Source: Maniola hyperantus
Lineage: Eukaryota > Arthropoda > Insecta > Lepidoptera > Nymphalidae
DNA: 64,000 nt
Direction: 5' to 3'
NCBI RefSeq assembly: GCF_902806685.2
Contig: NC_048537.1
Span: forward strand, 14,034,720 to 14,098,719
Shown: one piece after another, positions 1 to 13,600 of the stretch
Numbering within the stretch: position 1 is the first letter of the stretch
Layout of the letters: the number at the start of each line of letters is the position of its first letter
Made by a program: the position numbers and the translations under genes
Notes under the pieces: model-generated
What the model was told of the DNA's origin: nothing
Database searches by the model: none
The model's input: the letters and a program-made list of their open reading frames with translations, nothing else

Positions 1-1634
1 ACGTACCTTTAACTTTTTAGAGCTATATGCATTTAAGCAATAGATAAATCACTTCCCTTAACGGTGAAAGAAAACTTTGTGAGGAAACCTGCATTGTCTG
101 AGGGTTCTCCATAATATTCTCAAATTAAGTATTAAAATAAATATACATTTGTTCAGAAATTAGCACCCATAATATAAGTCTTCAGCTCGCTATACATTTA
201 AAAAGGACTTAATGAAATATTTATCTATAGATATTATTTTTAAAAGTTGTAGACACTTCGAGTAGCTTTATGCAAAATGTGTTTAATCTTTGAATCTAGC
301 CTGAACAAAAGTTAGCAGCTCTCCAAAATCCCACGTAGCTCGTGATGCTTAAACATGACTTAGTTAAACTTAAGTTCACTAGATCCTGAAGATTAGCACG
401 ATAAATATCTGCCTAATGAGTACCAATATAAAAACAGATATAAAGAGAAAAACTTTTCCGCATGTATTTTTTAATAAATGTATATTTTCATTCTAATATT
501 TATATGCGAAAATCTGTTAAGTAACTTTTCACGTCCCATGTAATTATATCTATTTAATTAGTTTAGACGAAATTTTGATGTAGATAATGGCTACATATCA
601 CGAATAATTTGATGGTCGGTCGGCCGGTCGCACTGCAGTCCCGTCGTGACCACGACCCGTGCAATTGGTTCGAAATATCGACAAATAAAACCATCAAATT
701 AATCGTGGTATCTACCTACAAACGATCTACAATAAAATAAGTCGACGAAAATTGCTTGCGTTTCGGAGACGCACAGGCTAAGTACTTTAATCCCGAAAAT
801 TCAAATTCAATTTCAAATAAGAATATTAACTTAGCTAATAAATGTAAAAAAAAATATTCACTTAATATTAATGTCAATTTTTTTGTTTTTTCGTCACATA
901 AACGAACGTTTCGAACGAGTTACGTTCTTAAAAACTTAATTTGTTCAGTTAGGTGTGATTCGGTTCAGAATATTAGTTATTAAAGGTAAGGTGTGGCTCT
1001 ATTTATAGGTATCTCTCTAGTGAGTTTAAGAGAATGCAACGCTGTCGGTTCGTTATCTACAAGGCCGGTGGAGCAATTGTTCTGAATAGCTCTCGGTAAG
1101 TATGGCTATTAGCAGCACGCTCCTGATTACATGGCTACGTGAATTTAGACAATAAAAACAATACACGCGAAAACATTGAGGCTATATTTATTTTAATAAG
1201 TATTTTCTGTATTACTAATGAGCTGTCAAAAGGCGATTCTTTTTATTTGTATTGTCTTTTGTACGAATTTAACACCTAAATAATAATACGACTGCTAGCC
1301 GTCGCACTTTGGATGCGTTTTCGTACGAATAGACTTATGCGAACACGTGGGTACACGCACGCACGAATAATCCCGATTTTCCAAGTAGGTACTATAGGCT
1401 ATAGGACAGGCGCCATAACTTTTAGGTCAATCACCAACATCTAAAATGTAGATGTTGTTGATGGACCTAAAAGTTAAGGAGATCGTCCACTGCAACTTTT
1501 TTCAGCGATACAGCCGCAAAAAGGTCGCGATCTAGTAGCGATGCGTCACTGTATCGCCACACTCGTTCAAGTTACGCGCAGCTGTAGCGCTAGAAGTTGC
1601 CGTTGTCCGTGAGCGATGGCGTGGTCTTTAGGCG
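1..1634. other. Upstream region of the chitin deacetylase gene, no coding exon identified
   Basis: AT-rich non-coding DNA. Bases about 50-122 resemble the middle of the tRNA-derived SINE seen elsewhere in the window (the words 'aacggtgaaag' and 'gaggaaacctgcat'). A GC-rich patch lies near 605-660. Possible 5' splice donors occur at 984 (aaag|gtaagg) and 1096 (ctcg|gtaagt), so one or two untranslated exons may lie here. The short frame from 1034 to the second donor ends in phase 2, which does not fit the phase-1 junction needed at 1675, so it is not called coding. Confidence 0.5.
1416..1476. repeat. Hairpin-forming inverted repeat (MITE-like core)
   Basis: Arms of 27 bases match at 25 positions (left arm starts taacttttaggtc, right arm ends gacctaaaagtta), with only about 7 bases between them. 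Weaker complementarity continues outward to about 1404 and 1488, as expected for a small inverted-repeat element. No transposase is present. Confidence 0.6.
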
Positions 1635-4600
1635 ATGAATTTAGTTTCATACTCATGTTTTTTTTTTGTTTCAGTATGCCTCGCAGCAAGAGACCGTTCA
1701 CGGCAGCGTTCTGGCCCGATCAGGAGCGTTCCTGTAGGGGCGAGTATCAAGAGGGAGGTAAACTTTGACTGCCCTGAAGAATTCGGCTACTACCCTCATC
1801 CTACCGACTGTACGCTATACTATGTTTGCGTATTCGGCGGCGCGTTACTCGAGTCTTGTACTGGTGGCCTTATGTACAGGTAGGTTCCTTCCATTCTTCT
1901 TTAAAGATACGAGCTATTGAATTTATTGTTACAGAAAGACTTGGTGGAAATAATCGTCACCCAGTAATCAATAAAATAAATGTTTTTATAAATAAAATTA
2001 TAGGAAGTACAGCATCACGGTTGGACCGTATATTTAAGATTTATCTTCCTAAGCACACTTTTTTAAGAAATGAAATGCTTTTAAAAATTATAGAGGGACT
2101 AGCTTAATCCCGCGACTTCGTCCACGTGGACTACATAAATTTCAAACCCCTATTTTACCCCCTTCATCATGATCCCATGACCCATAGCCGGCTCACTACA
2201 AAGCACGGGTTTCCTCTCAGTATCATAGTAGTTTGATTATATACATAAAGATATTTTTCACTTATACTTATTATTATATTATGTATACAACATTGAATTA
2301 TTATAATGAATAGTAGGTATGGAAAGTCAACATCATATAATTCTTTTGTATCATCATTTCCAGCCACGAGCTCCAAACATGTGATTGGCCGCGTAACGTA
2401 GGCTGCGATGCCACCGGTGCCGTGGTTGCTGAAGACCTGGAGCGGATCAACGAGAGAGAGCCACCGCCACCGCCACCACGACGCAACCCCCTGCCGCCGC
2501 AGAGGGCACAGCCCAATCCTGTCATCACTTCACGCGGACAACCGAAGTTTAACCGACAAGAATACGAAAAGGTACGTTTCGTTTTCAATAAAACACTCAA
2601 AGAGCAAACGAGAACAATATGAAAAGATGCGGTAAAATCTTCCAACAGAAATATATACTAAATAACTATTTACATCTAGCTTTTAAGATAAAAATTGTAA
2701 GTCATAATACTATGTAATGCAATAATTATTCTGAAAATGGAAACAGAATATTTTAAATTTAATAGAAAGAATTTAATAATATAAGAAATAGGTAAATAAC
2801 TTTCAAAGATTTAACAATAAATTATCGTATTTTTCAGCAACAGCAGCTGTACGCGGAGGTAGACGACTTACCACCTGTTGAAGAAATCGAAAGTGATAGG
2901 CAGCAAAGAGTGTACAGAGGACAGCCTTCGACAATAGGACAAGTTCAAAAGGACAGAGATGGTTATGTTTCCCAATCCAACTCTGGAAGGACATTTAATT
3001 CAAACATCATACCTTCGTCCATTAATCAAAATAGCAAAATAGGATCTTTCTCTTTTGGAACACAAGTTGATGACCGAAGGACAGCTACTGCAACGCAAGC
3101 ACCTCAAACCTATAGGTAAATTACATTTTAAACTTTTAAATGAATTGTTAAGTTCAGTTGAGTTGATAAAAATACTTAATCGACTATCGTGGTTTCAGAG
3201 ATGAAAAATATGACGACGTAACTGACTCTATCGACAGACCTAAAGACTTTTTGACTGATATAAGTAAGGTTAAAGACATAACTCAGAATACTCTTTTAAG
3301 AAAAAAGAGAGACATTGTAGTTACATCAGCAAATATAACCGAGATGCCAGACAAGTTATCAAAACGAAGTGATAATGAAGAGGCAAATGAAAATGAAAAT
3401 GATGAAGTAATGGAATACATTGAGTTTGATGAACCATCAAGCGATGATGAATATAACGAAGAAGATTTAGAGGACAGTGAAAGGGGAAAGAGACAAATAC
3501 GTTTTTATTTAAAAAATGGTTTCAAACCACCTGATAAAAATTGGCACAGTTCCAAACCTATAAAAGTTAACTTACAGCAATACAATTACAATCCCAATGT
3601 TCAAAACCAAAGACTTATTTACAATAACGAACATAATAATGGAAATAATCGTAAACCCTTTTTCAATAATAATTTGTTTTCGACGGCAAATTCTTATGCA
3701 CCATATCAAATAGATAATACTCAAACTCGACCATTCAAAGCGAGTACACCGGATCCTATAAAGCAAAAAAATCCGCAATTTAGTGGAGGAGCTCAAATAA
3801 TTACAAAAAGTCCTCCAATATCGTCTTTGAATAATAATCAAAATCCTTTTTCTACTTTAGCTGGAGGTTTTTATAATAATGCTTTAAATATTCAAAACAA
3901 TCAGTTACAGGCAGTACATTCCACACAACAATCTGCGAGGCAATCTGCAGTATCGTTTCCTGACTCATCTCATTTATCTAGTGTCATCGTTACTGGAAAA
4001 CCTATACAATTAACATCTTCAGTACGATCGCCAAATGTATATCATGAAAATAATATTAAAAGTAATAATCAAGCTCCTAAAGTCAATACTAATAGTAATA
4101 AACATATCAACAAAGATCAAGATTATGAAGAGTATGAAGATGTTGAGTCCAGTGAAGAGGACGAATCTTCACGTGAAGACGAAGATGACGATAATTATCA
4201 AAAATTCCGCGTACCTTTTGGTCGCCCTCATGGTTACAATAATCATAAATTCACGAAAATTGAAAATCCTTTTGCAAATCCAGACTTCAACTTTGACACT
4301 TTTTTGGATAAGCTGCGGGATGATCATAATGCTGTTGTTGGCATAACTACACCAAACCCAAAACCTAAAGAAAATCTAAATCCATCTAAATTAGTTAACA
4401 ACAATGTTATGTTTACTACTGCTGCCTACTCAGATAGAGATATACATTCATCAACCTTTAGAAATGGATTAAACACGCCAAAACCATTTACAGTATCTGC
4501 AGAGATTAGCAATAATGGAGGTCCACATCAAAGATTTGTAAATTCAACTCCTAAACCAGTACAAACATACCAACAACATTTACTTCAAAGGCCCCAAACA

Positions 4601-7600
4601 GTACCTCAAAAATATGTTCAAAATATTCAAGAGCCTATAGGGGAAAATAACAATTTTAATAAATTACCTCAAGCAACACCTGTAATTCACGCAGAAAACA
4701 TTAGACTCAATATCAAACCACCAAATTTTAAAGATGATCGTCAACTACCACTGAGTTATAATTTTAATGCACCTAATGAGAATAATCTTCAACAGTCTCA
4801 TTCTCTAAGACAACCAATATATCCACAGACAACGCCCACGGTTACACAGAAGCCTTACTTAACGGGACCAGGTACAGCACCACCAACTGCGTTTTTAATT
4901 CCTAAAAATCATAAGCAAGCTACGTGGCCACAGATATCATCCAGTCCAACTCCAAATTTTGTGTCAACCATCCAACCTCAAAATGTTAAACCGTTTTTAG
5001 CATTTATACAATCTACTCCAAAACCTACAATTTCATTACTAGATGAACAACTTTCTGCCTTCCAAAACTATTGGAAAACTCTTTCTACTGGTGTAACTGA
5101 TCCAATCACGTTACTTCTTAAACCAAGTACAGTGACTGAAATTCCGAAACAAGGAGACTCATTCTCCCATACAGTACAATCTTCGACTCAATTACCTATC
5201 AAAAGTAATACTAAAGTACTAACAACTACAGCGCCTCCTAAGCGCAGACCAATACCAAAGCCTTCACCTGAAATGAATGATTATTATTATGATGATGAAG
5301 ATGAACAATATTACTATGAACCTGCTGTTAAACCTAAATATATGCCAAGTTCAGAAGTTAAGCCACAGAGACCTCCAATGGCACAAAACTATAAAGAATA
5401 CGATGATTTAGACGATGACGTCAAATATCCTGGAAATACAAAGTTCACCCATTCAACGTTAAGGCCGGGCACACATAACCTATTTAAACAAGATTCTGTT
5501 ACCAAAAATCATAATGACTTATCTGTCGTTACAAAGGTTCCTTATAAACAACAGATCAAAAATACAAATGGAAAAATTCCAGTACCAGTAATGGTTGACT
5601 ATGTTAATCCTTCCAATAGTCAATATCGCCCTCGGAATACGACATTTCACATAAGAAAGCCGAATCCTAATCCAAATACCTTGAGGCCTCCCAAATATCT
5701 TAACCAGACTACTTTGCGTCCGTACACAGTTAGGCATAGATTGGCTAAACCTACGACAGAAAAATATCGTATTAGTCATGGAGATGATAATAAACAAACT
5801 AGGGGACGGGTTCGTCATCAAAACATCGTGGCACATAATATGAAATTCACTACACCACGAGACAGTTATAAACAAGAGACTCGTTTTACTAAGACTAGTC
5901 ATGACGATAGAACCAACAGGTAAACAATGGGGCTAATTCCTTTGTACACAATCTCTAAACTAAACTAAAATGGCACGTCTAAATCTATTGCTATCCCTTT
6001 CATAATGTTGCTTGCGGAAAAGGATAGCACTAGATTTAGACCTGTTAATTTAGTTTAGTTTAGAGATTGTGTACAAGAGAATCGGCCCCAATAACTTGAA
6101 AAAGCTAACTAACGCTAGGTTGATGTGGTATAGCACTTAACTTTGAATGTAAAGCACATTATTTTTCTTCTTATTCCTTCATCTAGCTCTAACACAGACT
6201 ATATTAGTACTTCTATTATTTTCTACCTTTAAGTTATCCAAACTACTACTAAATCTCAAATGACTTTACTGCTATGAGTATGACTAATTTTGACTTTACT
6301 AGACTGTAAATATTGACCATTTCATATGACAAGGGTTCACAGCTACATGTTGCTACGCCTATAATATGTAAATTTTTATAAACCCTAAATAATGTAAGTT
6401 ATATCATTAATATTTCCTTATTTTTACATTACTTTTTAAATATTTCAGTTTGGAACCAACGGAAAGTATCACGCCAACCTCTTATTCGGCCAGCCCGCGA
6501 CCCAAAATGCTGTACAATGCATCCCAAACCTACAATGCTGATCAATACGATCCTTATTACGCTGTTTATGATGAAGATGGTGAATTGTACAAAGATACAG
6601 GTGAGAAACAAACAATTCACTATCTTACTCGTTACCGATCCTGTGAACAAACTTGTAAAATGTTATTGTTAACTTTAAAACCATTTATGTAAAGTGTATT
6701 ACATTTTGTATTCCTATTTTCTTCTAAGGTAATACAGTTGTTATAAATAGGCATGTCAGTTAATTCATCTTCTATAATAATACAAGATTTATTACAAACC
6801 ATAACAGTAATTTTCTTTTTCTCACACTTATTCTAATACTATTGTAATTTAACAATATGAAATAGACTTTAACATTTTGTCATTTATTTCAAATAATCAC
6901 TTCAATAGTGACTTCATTAACAGCACAACTTTACCTTAGCACGAATATCTTATAATTATTAAACCATTAAATTTTCAGTTTCATTTTCAGTTTTCAGTTT
7001 TCAGTTTTCAGTTTCAAAACCAAATAGAACCCTTAATATTCTTCATCACATCATTTGCTATTTATAACTTTGTAAATGTGGCTCATAAAATCCAAGCGTA
7101 CACCTATTATAGTCAGTCCGTTTTCAGGATAACTATGTTAACAATAATTTAATATAGATTTCAAGATATTCTTTATTTGTACACGCTTAAACTTGTAACA
7201 TTTTAACTGAATCTGAACTGTAAGAACGTAAAACCTATATAACATTACTGATATAATATTTTACGGACTAACGGGTGATTGGTACCGGGTGTTGGCAGAC
7301 TATGTTCAGCAATATAACCAGGCTTCGCTTCGGCCGGCAGTCCAGCAGACGTATCGAGGCACGCCTCCGCCAGCTCGACGACCGATTGAAACTTACACAC
7401 CGAGGCCAGTTTTATCTGATGATTACGACGACGTTCTTATTCAGCCACAGGTACACCATTTTCCTTACTAGTATTAAGTTAATGTAATAATTTTAATTAA
7501 AACTGCATACTCAATCTTATTAACTGAAAACACCTTAGGGCGTCTTCAAATTTGCCGCAAAGTGCCGCGTGGAGGCAGTACTGCAGCTGCTGCAATTTTG

Positions 7601-10600
7601 ATCGATGAACTGATGCACGGCCGCAACACGCGTGTAGCGCTGCAATCCTTCGTTTTTATTTATATGGATTTACAAAGCCTCCGCGTGGTACTTTGCAGCA
7701 AATTTGAAGGCACCCTGTAAGATATTGGACCAAAAATTATACCATTTCAATCAAATCAAAGTAAATTCCATTGTAAATAAGTAGTTTTCGAAAATTACAG
7801 CTGAAATAAAACAGATGGATAAAAGCCCCAGTGACCTTGTTAGGTTTCGATTTTCCTTTCGAAATACGAAACGTAGATTATGATTTTAGTGAGAAATACA
7901 AACATGGACATGTTGATTCATTCAGATCTTTCTATTTTTAACTTTTTTAAATTCAATTTCAGATAAACAACCAGAATCAGTACCAATCTTCCATACGCCA
8001 GCAGACAAGGTAATGTGTTTTTTAAATTATTATAATTTATTATGTTATATTTTTTTCAATTAATATTAACTGGAAAAGAAATTGTTTGAAACATAATATT
8101 ATGATATAAATAATCCAGGGGCGATGGTAACGAATTGGGCTATGATCACATTCCAAGCAGCGTGAGGACGACTGTTTACGAAGCTAGCTCCCTCCGCACA
8201 ACTCCTTCTACAACTAGCACAAGCACAACCACAACTACTACTACCACTACCACAACTACCACACGACGTCCAACAACTACTACCGCACCCTATACCGCAG
8301 CAATGACCCCGGCTCGGTATAGCCCAAGGTACTACAAAAGAATGATTCTATTAAATCATAAATCATCAAGGCGTATATCATAAACACTCGTAGAAATTCA
8401 TCGTCATTCAATTCATGTGTTATCATTATGTGTTTCATTTTCACATCCATTTCATTACATAACTCATGGCATTCAACCTTTAGACTGATAAGTATTTTGT
8501 GTTACTAATCCAGGTATGGTACTAATTTTATCGTCGGTTTAAAGGTTGTTAGATATCAAGGAAGCCATATATTTTGATACTTATTTATCTCTTCTCTTCT
8601 CTTATGACTTTGTGTATTCTGCCTGAAAATATGTATTATTTTATATGATTTAGCTTTTGTAGTATCTTTCGTATAGTAGGCGATTACTTACATAAGTTAA
8701 TACGCTTATGCTTTAGAATATTGGAAAATCGTATTCAAAGATTTTGTCTCTAAGTTCAGTTACTTGTAATACATCATGATACAAACAATTTATTTAGTAG
8801 AGCTGAAGTTAGAACCAATTCTTTATATTTGACAGATCGTCGTCCGATGAAAATCGCATTCGCAATCCTGAAACCTCTACAGTCCAAAATTCTTTAGATA
8901 AGTCCACTTCGACACTTCCGTCGACCTTATCACCTTTCATTAACTTTTCATCCCTCGCTAAGCCTTTCGAAAAGACAGATAACTCATACAGGTCCGACTT
9001 AACATCGACTGAAAAAATGCCGACTCGTAGGAAACCTTCTCGTGTGACTAACAGTAATAATGCTGTGAAATTGGTGCACCAGTCACCTGCTACAAGTGAT
9101 AAAAAGTTAATTTCACTAACAACTGGTTTCTCGATTCGTAGAAATTCTAACAATACTAAAGACCCCTATACATTAACATTAATTTCAAGACCACAAGAGA
9201 GTTATTCAAATTCTGGAAACAAACCTATTCGTGTAAGTCATCAAAACAAAAAGCACCATATTCAAAAGTTAATTAATATCGCAGATGAAAGCCAGGACAT
9301 CAGTGAGGCTTATAATGATTATAAAGAAGACGATACAAAAATTAATGATAAAAGATCTTCTAGTCTTATAATACCGAGAATTAATGCTAGCCCAGGAACA
9401 TTTGCAGACAAAGAGGCATCAATTTATCACAAGCCATATATACAAAGTTCAAGTATACTACCGAGGGCACGAATAACAACTACGCCACCTTCAACAGATA
9501 GTACAAAGTACTATTTAAAAACAGTGTTAAGGCGACCAGCTACTCCTTCCAGTATTGAAGAACCTACTGAAAATGCTATAAACGTTCAAACATTCAATGA
9601 AAGAAATTCACACAATGGAAAAAAAGATGAAATACTAAATGATGACTATAGTCCTCGTCCTGATGCAAATTTCTATAGTTCAGATAACACAAACTTTAAT
9701 GATAAATATAATGAACCAGTTATTCTTCCTTATAATACTTACAACGATCAAAAAAGTGATGCCAATAAAGAAATTGTTGAAGAAGACTATGCTTTTAGTA
9801 TTGAAAGTACATCTGAAGTCACTGTAGCAAAAGAATTAACCTCAACAACTCCAAAATCCAACCTTGTTAGGTCTGAAAAACCCAAAGAGCATAAACCATC
9901 GTACTATGTTTATCAAGTAGAAGATGATGCTATAGCTGATCAAACGACTGAAGTATTTAATGTTAAAAATATCATCAGAAATATTATTAACAATTTATCT
10001 AGTTCTACCTCACGAATTGAGAAAATAACTTCTACCACTACCTCAACGACGTCGACAACACCTCCTATTGATGAAAAAGTTGTCCATATAGGCCAAAAGA
10101 AAAAAGTAAACTTTTCAGACGAAAAACCTCTTAAAAGTATGGTAAAGCACTTGAGAATTATTACAGAACCAAGTGTAGTTCACTATATTTCCCCTACAGT
10201 GGAAACTATAACTTTTACTGGCCCAAATACAGAATTTAAGAAAGAATTTATATCCACTACACCTGCAATGCCTCGTGTAACTGAAGCTTCATTTATGGAT
10301 ACCATGACACAAGCAGGTGTACTTGACAATGCTCCTAGTTCTGAGTTTGCACCTCGTAAAGGAACTTTTAAGTCAAAGTTTAATAGTTTCGTCAAAGGTA
10401 AGACAGAAAGTGAAAAATCGCGTAAATACCAAAAAATTATTGATACAGAAGAACCATCTTTCGTTAGTAGTCGCACCAAACAATACAACGAAGAAAGCGA
10501 CTTGACTCAAACAATTGAAGAAAATCATGACATTATTCAAACAACAACAGTAACTGAAAACGAACGACTTAATGACTTTGTACATGACATCGCTTCAACA

Positions 10601-13600
10601 ACTAGTACTACTAAATCGACAACAACTTTAAAAACTGAGATAGAGACCAAACCGACTACTAAAAGTATACCCTTCCCAACACGAGCCTCTCGTATCAATC
10701 CTGCAATAAAATTAGCCGTGGAAAACCTTGGCGGTGGGCGCAGGAGTTACCAATCATCGTCCAATTGTTCATCAGACAACAGTCTGCAAGCGAATTCAAA
10801 ATGCAACGAAATCAAATACCAGAGGTACTTGCCGGCCAGTAGTCTTTGCAATATAATGTTATTTCATCTCTACTTACTGATGGTGGAAGCTTCATACTCC
10901 TTATTTTCCGCATCGTGATGTAACTGGCATGTGAATGAATCTCTTTTCAAAACATTGATAATAGCACCCATAGCTAAACTCTGTCGCTTAGCATTCTTTC
11001 TATATTTCATTCTCATTGGGGGACTTCCAGTCGGTTGAGTTTCTTTTCTGTATTGTTAACTCCTGACGCGACCATTTCCGTTTCCTGCACAATATCTATT
11101 CTCGTGTTTTTCGTAACGCATGAAATATAGTGTAATGTAAGTAATTTTTAATGTTACGCTAATTTTAAAATTTATTTTTAATTTACAGTAAAAAGTTCCT
11201 CAATGTAGTTCAATATCCTTCTAGCACCACATCGCAAATTATATCATTTAGTTCCATCAGTGCACCTAAAACACTCTGTATATCAAACTGAATTTCAGGA
11301 TTTTGATATACTACTTATTGCATGGCGACACTTTGTTAAATTCAATAATTTAGCATAGTAACTGAGTATGCATTTTAATATAAAATGCTTATTAATTTAA
11401 TTCCTAACTGAGATTGACAGATAATTAATTAAATCATGGAGAAATTCGTTTCATTAGCTTTTATCTAAATTCACGCATACTAATGAAAGCTATTAAATGA
11501 GCATTTTACTAGGTATGTTTTTTTACAGGCCAAGCAGTACTAGAGGCCGAGGTTCTGCACATTTCTCAACTTCGGGTGGTTCCGAATCATCACAACAGAC
11601 GCCGAATAGAGGAACACCTCCAACGTTAGAAATATATTATACACGAAAACTAATTCCATGTGCTTTATTAAATATTGAAATTCATAATTGCTCGTTCATA
11701 TACAATCTAAGTCATACGTTGCATTTCTTGGATATTTAAGTCATGCTTCTCACTATAAATAATATAAAAAGTAGGTACCTATTAGAATAAATAAAATGTT
11801 AATTTATTTTATATTTTTGAAACAGTCGCAGTCGTCCAACACTGAAACCTTCGACAGCTATAGTGTCTAAAACTGCTGAAATAGCGGACATTTACCTTAG
11901 TCCACCAAGTCGACCAGAATCAGTTTACCCACAACCAACGCCTGATAAGACAGCCGCTAAGTGCCGTAAGGATGTATGTCTCTTACCTGACTGCTTCTGC
12001 GGAGGAAAAGATATACCCGGTAAGATATCAATAAAATAAAATCTTTCTGATCGTTTTAATTAAGTTTATAATTAAATACATTTGTAGTAAAATGAGTAGA
12101 ATACATTTCTAATCAAGTATCTTACTTAGGAGAATTACGAGTCAGCGAAGTACCACAAATAGTACTCATAACATTCGACGATGCGGTAAATGATTTAAAC
12201 AAAATTTACTATGAAGAACTCTTTGAAAAAGGAAGAGTTAATCCTAATGGGTGTCCTATAACAGGCACCTTTTATGTCTCACACGAATGGACAGATTATA
12301 GTCAAGTACAAAATTTATATGCAGATGGCCACGAATTTGCCTCACACACTATTTCGTAAGTCAATAATGTTGATGAGTTGATTGCTGTTCCTGACTTATT
12401 TCTTCGGGTTTCTCTTGTGTATGTGTAAGGGCGTTATACGAGTCGAATATTTATGAAGTTAAAATGGTTCTTAAAAATAATATGATACTCTACAGTTACA
12501 TAACAATAAATAGGCGACTCGAAACTTATAAAACTAATGGCCATCTATATATATTATTATATATCATATTTCTTTTATTTATTTTGTATTGATAAGTATT
12601 TACAGGGACTTTAATAATTTTTAATAATCTAATGTTTCTTTCTTTTCTTTTTCCATTTCTACCTTTTTGCCTCTACCTTCTATTGCCTGCCATATTCTTC
12701 CACTTCCTGACACTCGATTAACACACCCAAAACCAAATGCACAATCACTATCCGTATCCCGTGACAAAACAGGCGACATGCCGGTGGATAAGATCCCGCA
12801 GATGGTTCTGCTGACATTTGACGATTCAGTAAATGATTTGAACAAGGGATTGTACGCGGACTTGTTTGAGAAAGGTCGCGTCAATCCGAACGGGTGTCCC
12901 ATTTCCGCAACATTTTACGTATCCCATGAGTGGACGGATTACAGTCAAGTCCAAAACCTTTATTCGGCGGGACACGAGATGGCATCACACACAGTTTCGT
13001 AAGTTCTTGATGAGCGTTTCGGCACCAAGCTTAAGATTGCACAGTTTTAAAATATTATCGCATAATATTAGGATTTTTATTAGTTTTTTTTAAATATCGA
13101 CGATAAAAACCTAAAATTTCTAAAATCTATCAACTAATAACAACTTTTTTCTCTACGTAATGGTATATGGCTTGAATAACTTTATTTTTTTAACTTAACT
13201 TTAATAAGCACAAAAAATATCTAATGCCTTTTTACCAACTTAATACAATTTATCAAATGTTATTTTCAGTCATAGTTTTGGTGAACAATTTTCCCAAAAG
13301 AAATGGAACAGAGAAGTAGGAGGTCAAAGAGAGATTTTGGCAGCGTATGGTGGTGTTAAACTTGAAGATGTTAGAGGAATGAGAGCACCTTTCTTATCCG
13401 TTGGTGGCAATAAGATGTTCAAAATGTTGTACGACTCTAACTTTACGTATGACTCATCTTTACCTGTGTACGAAAATAAACCACCAAGCTGGCCTTATAC
13501 CTTGGATTATAAATTATTCCACGATTGCATGATTCCGCCCTGCCCAACGAAATCATATCCAGGTGAACTTTATTCAGACACTAGATTCTTGCGTTTGAAT

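Noticed and set aside
1676..1764. Alternative frame from ATG 1676 (MPRSKRPFTAAFWPD...)
   Set aside because: It stops before the chitin-binding domain, while the other frame runs on into the six-cysteine domain with correct phases.
3251..5923. A stand-alone 890-residue gene
   Set aside because: Its apparent first codon is TTG inside a longer frame; acceptor at 3198 and donor after 5919 show it is a CDA5 exon.
9017..10918. A stand-alone 633-residue gene starting at ATG 9017
   Set aside because: The frame is open upstream to an acceptor at 8835 and ends at a donor after 10824; it is an internal CDA5 exon with matching phases.
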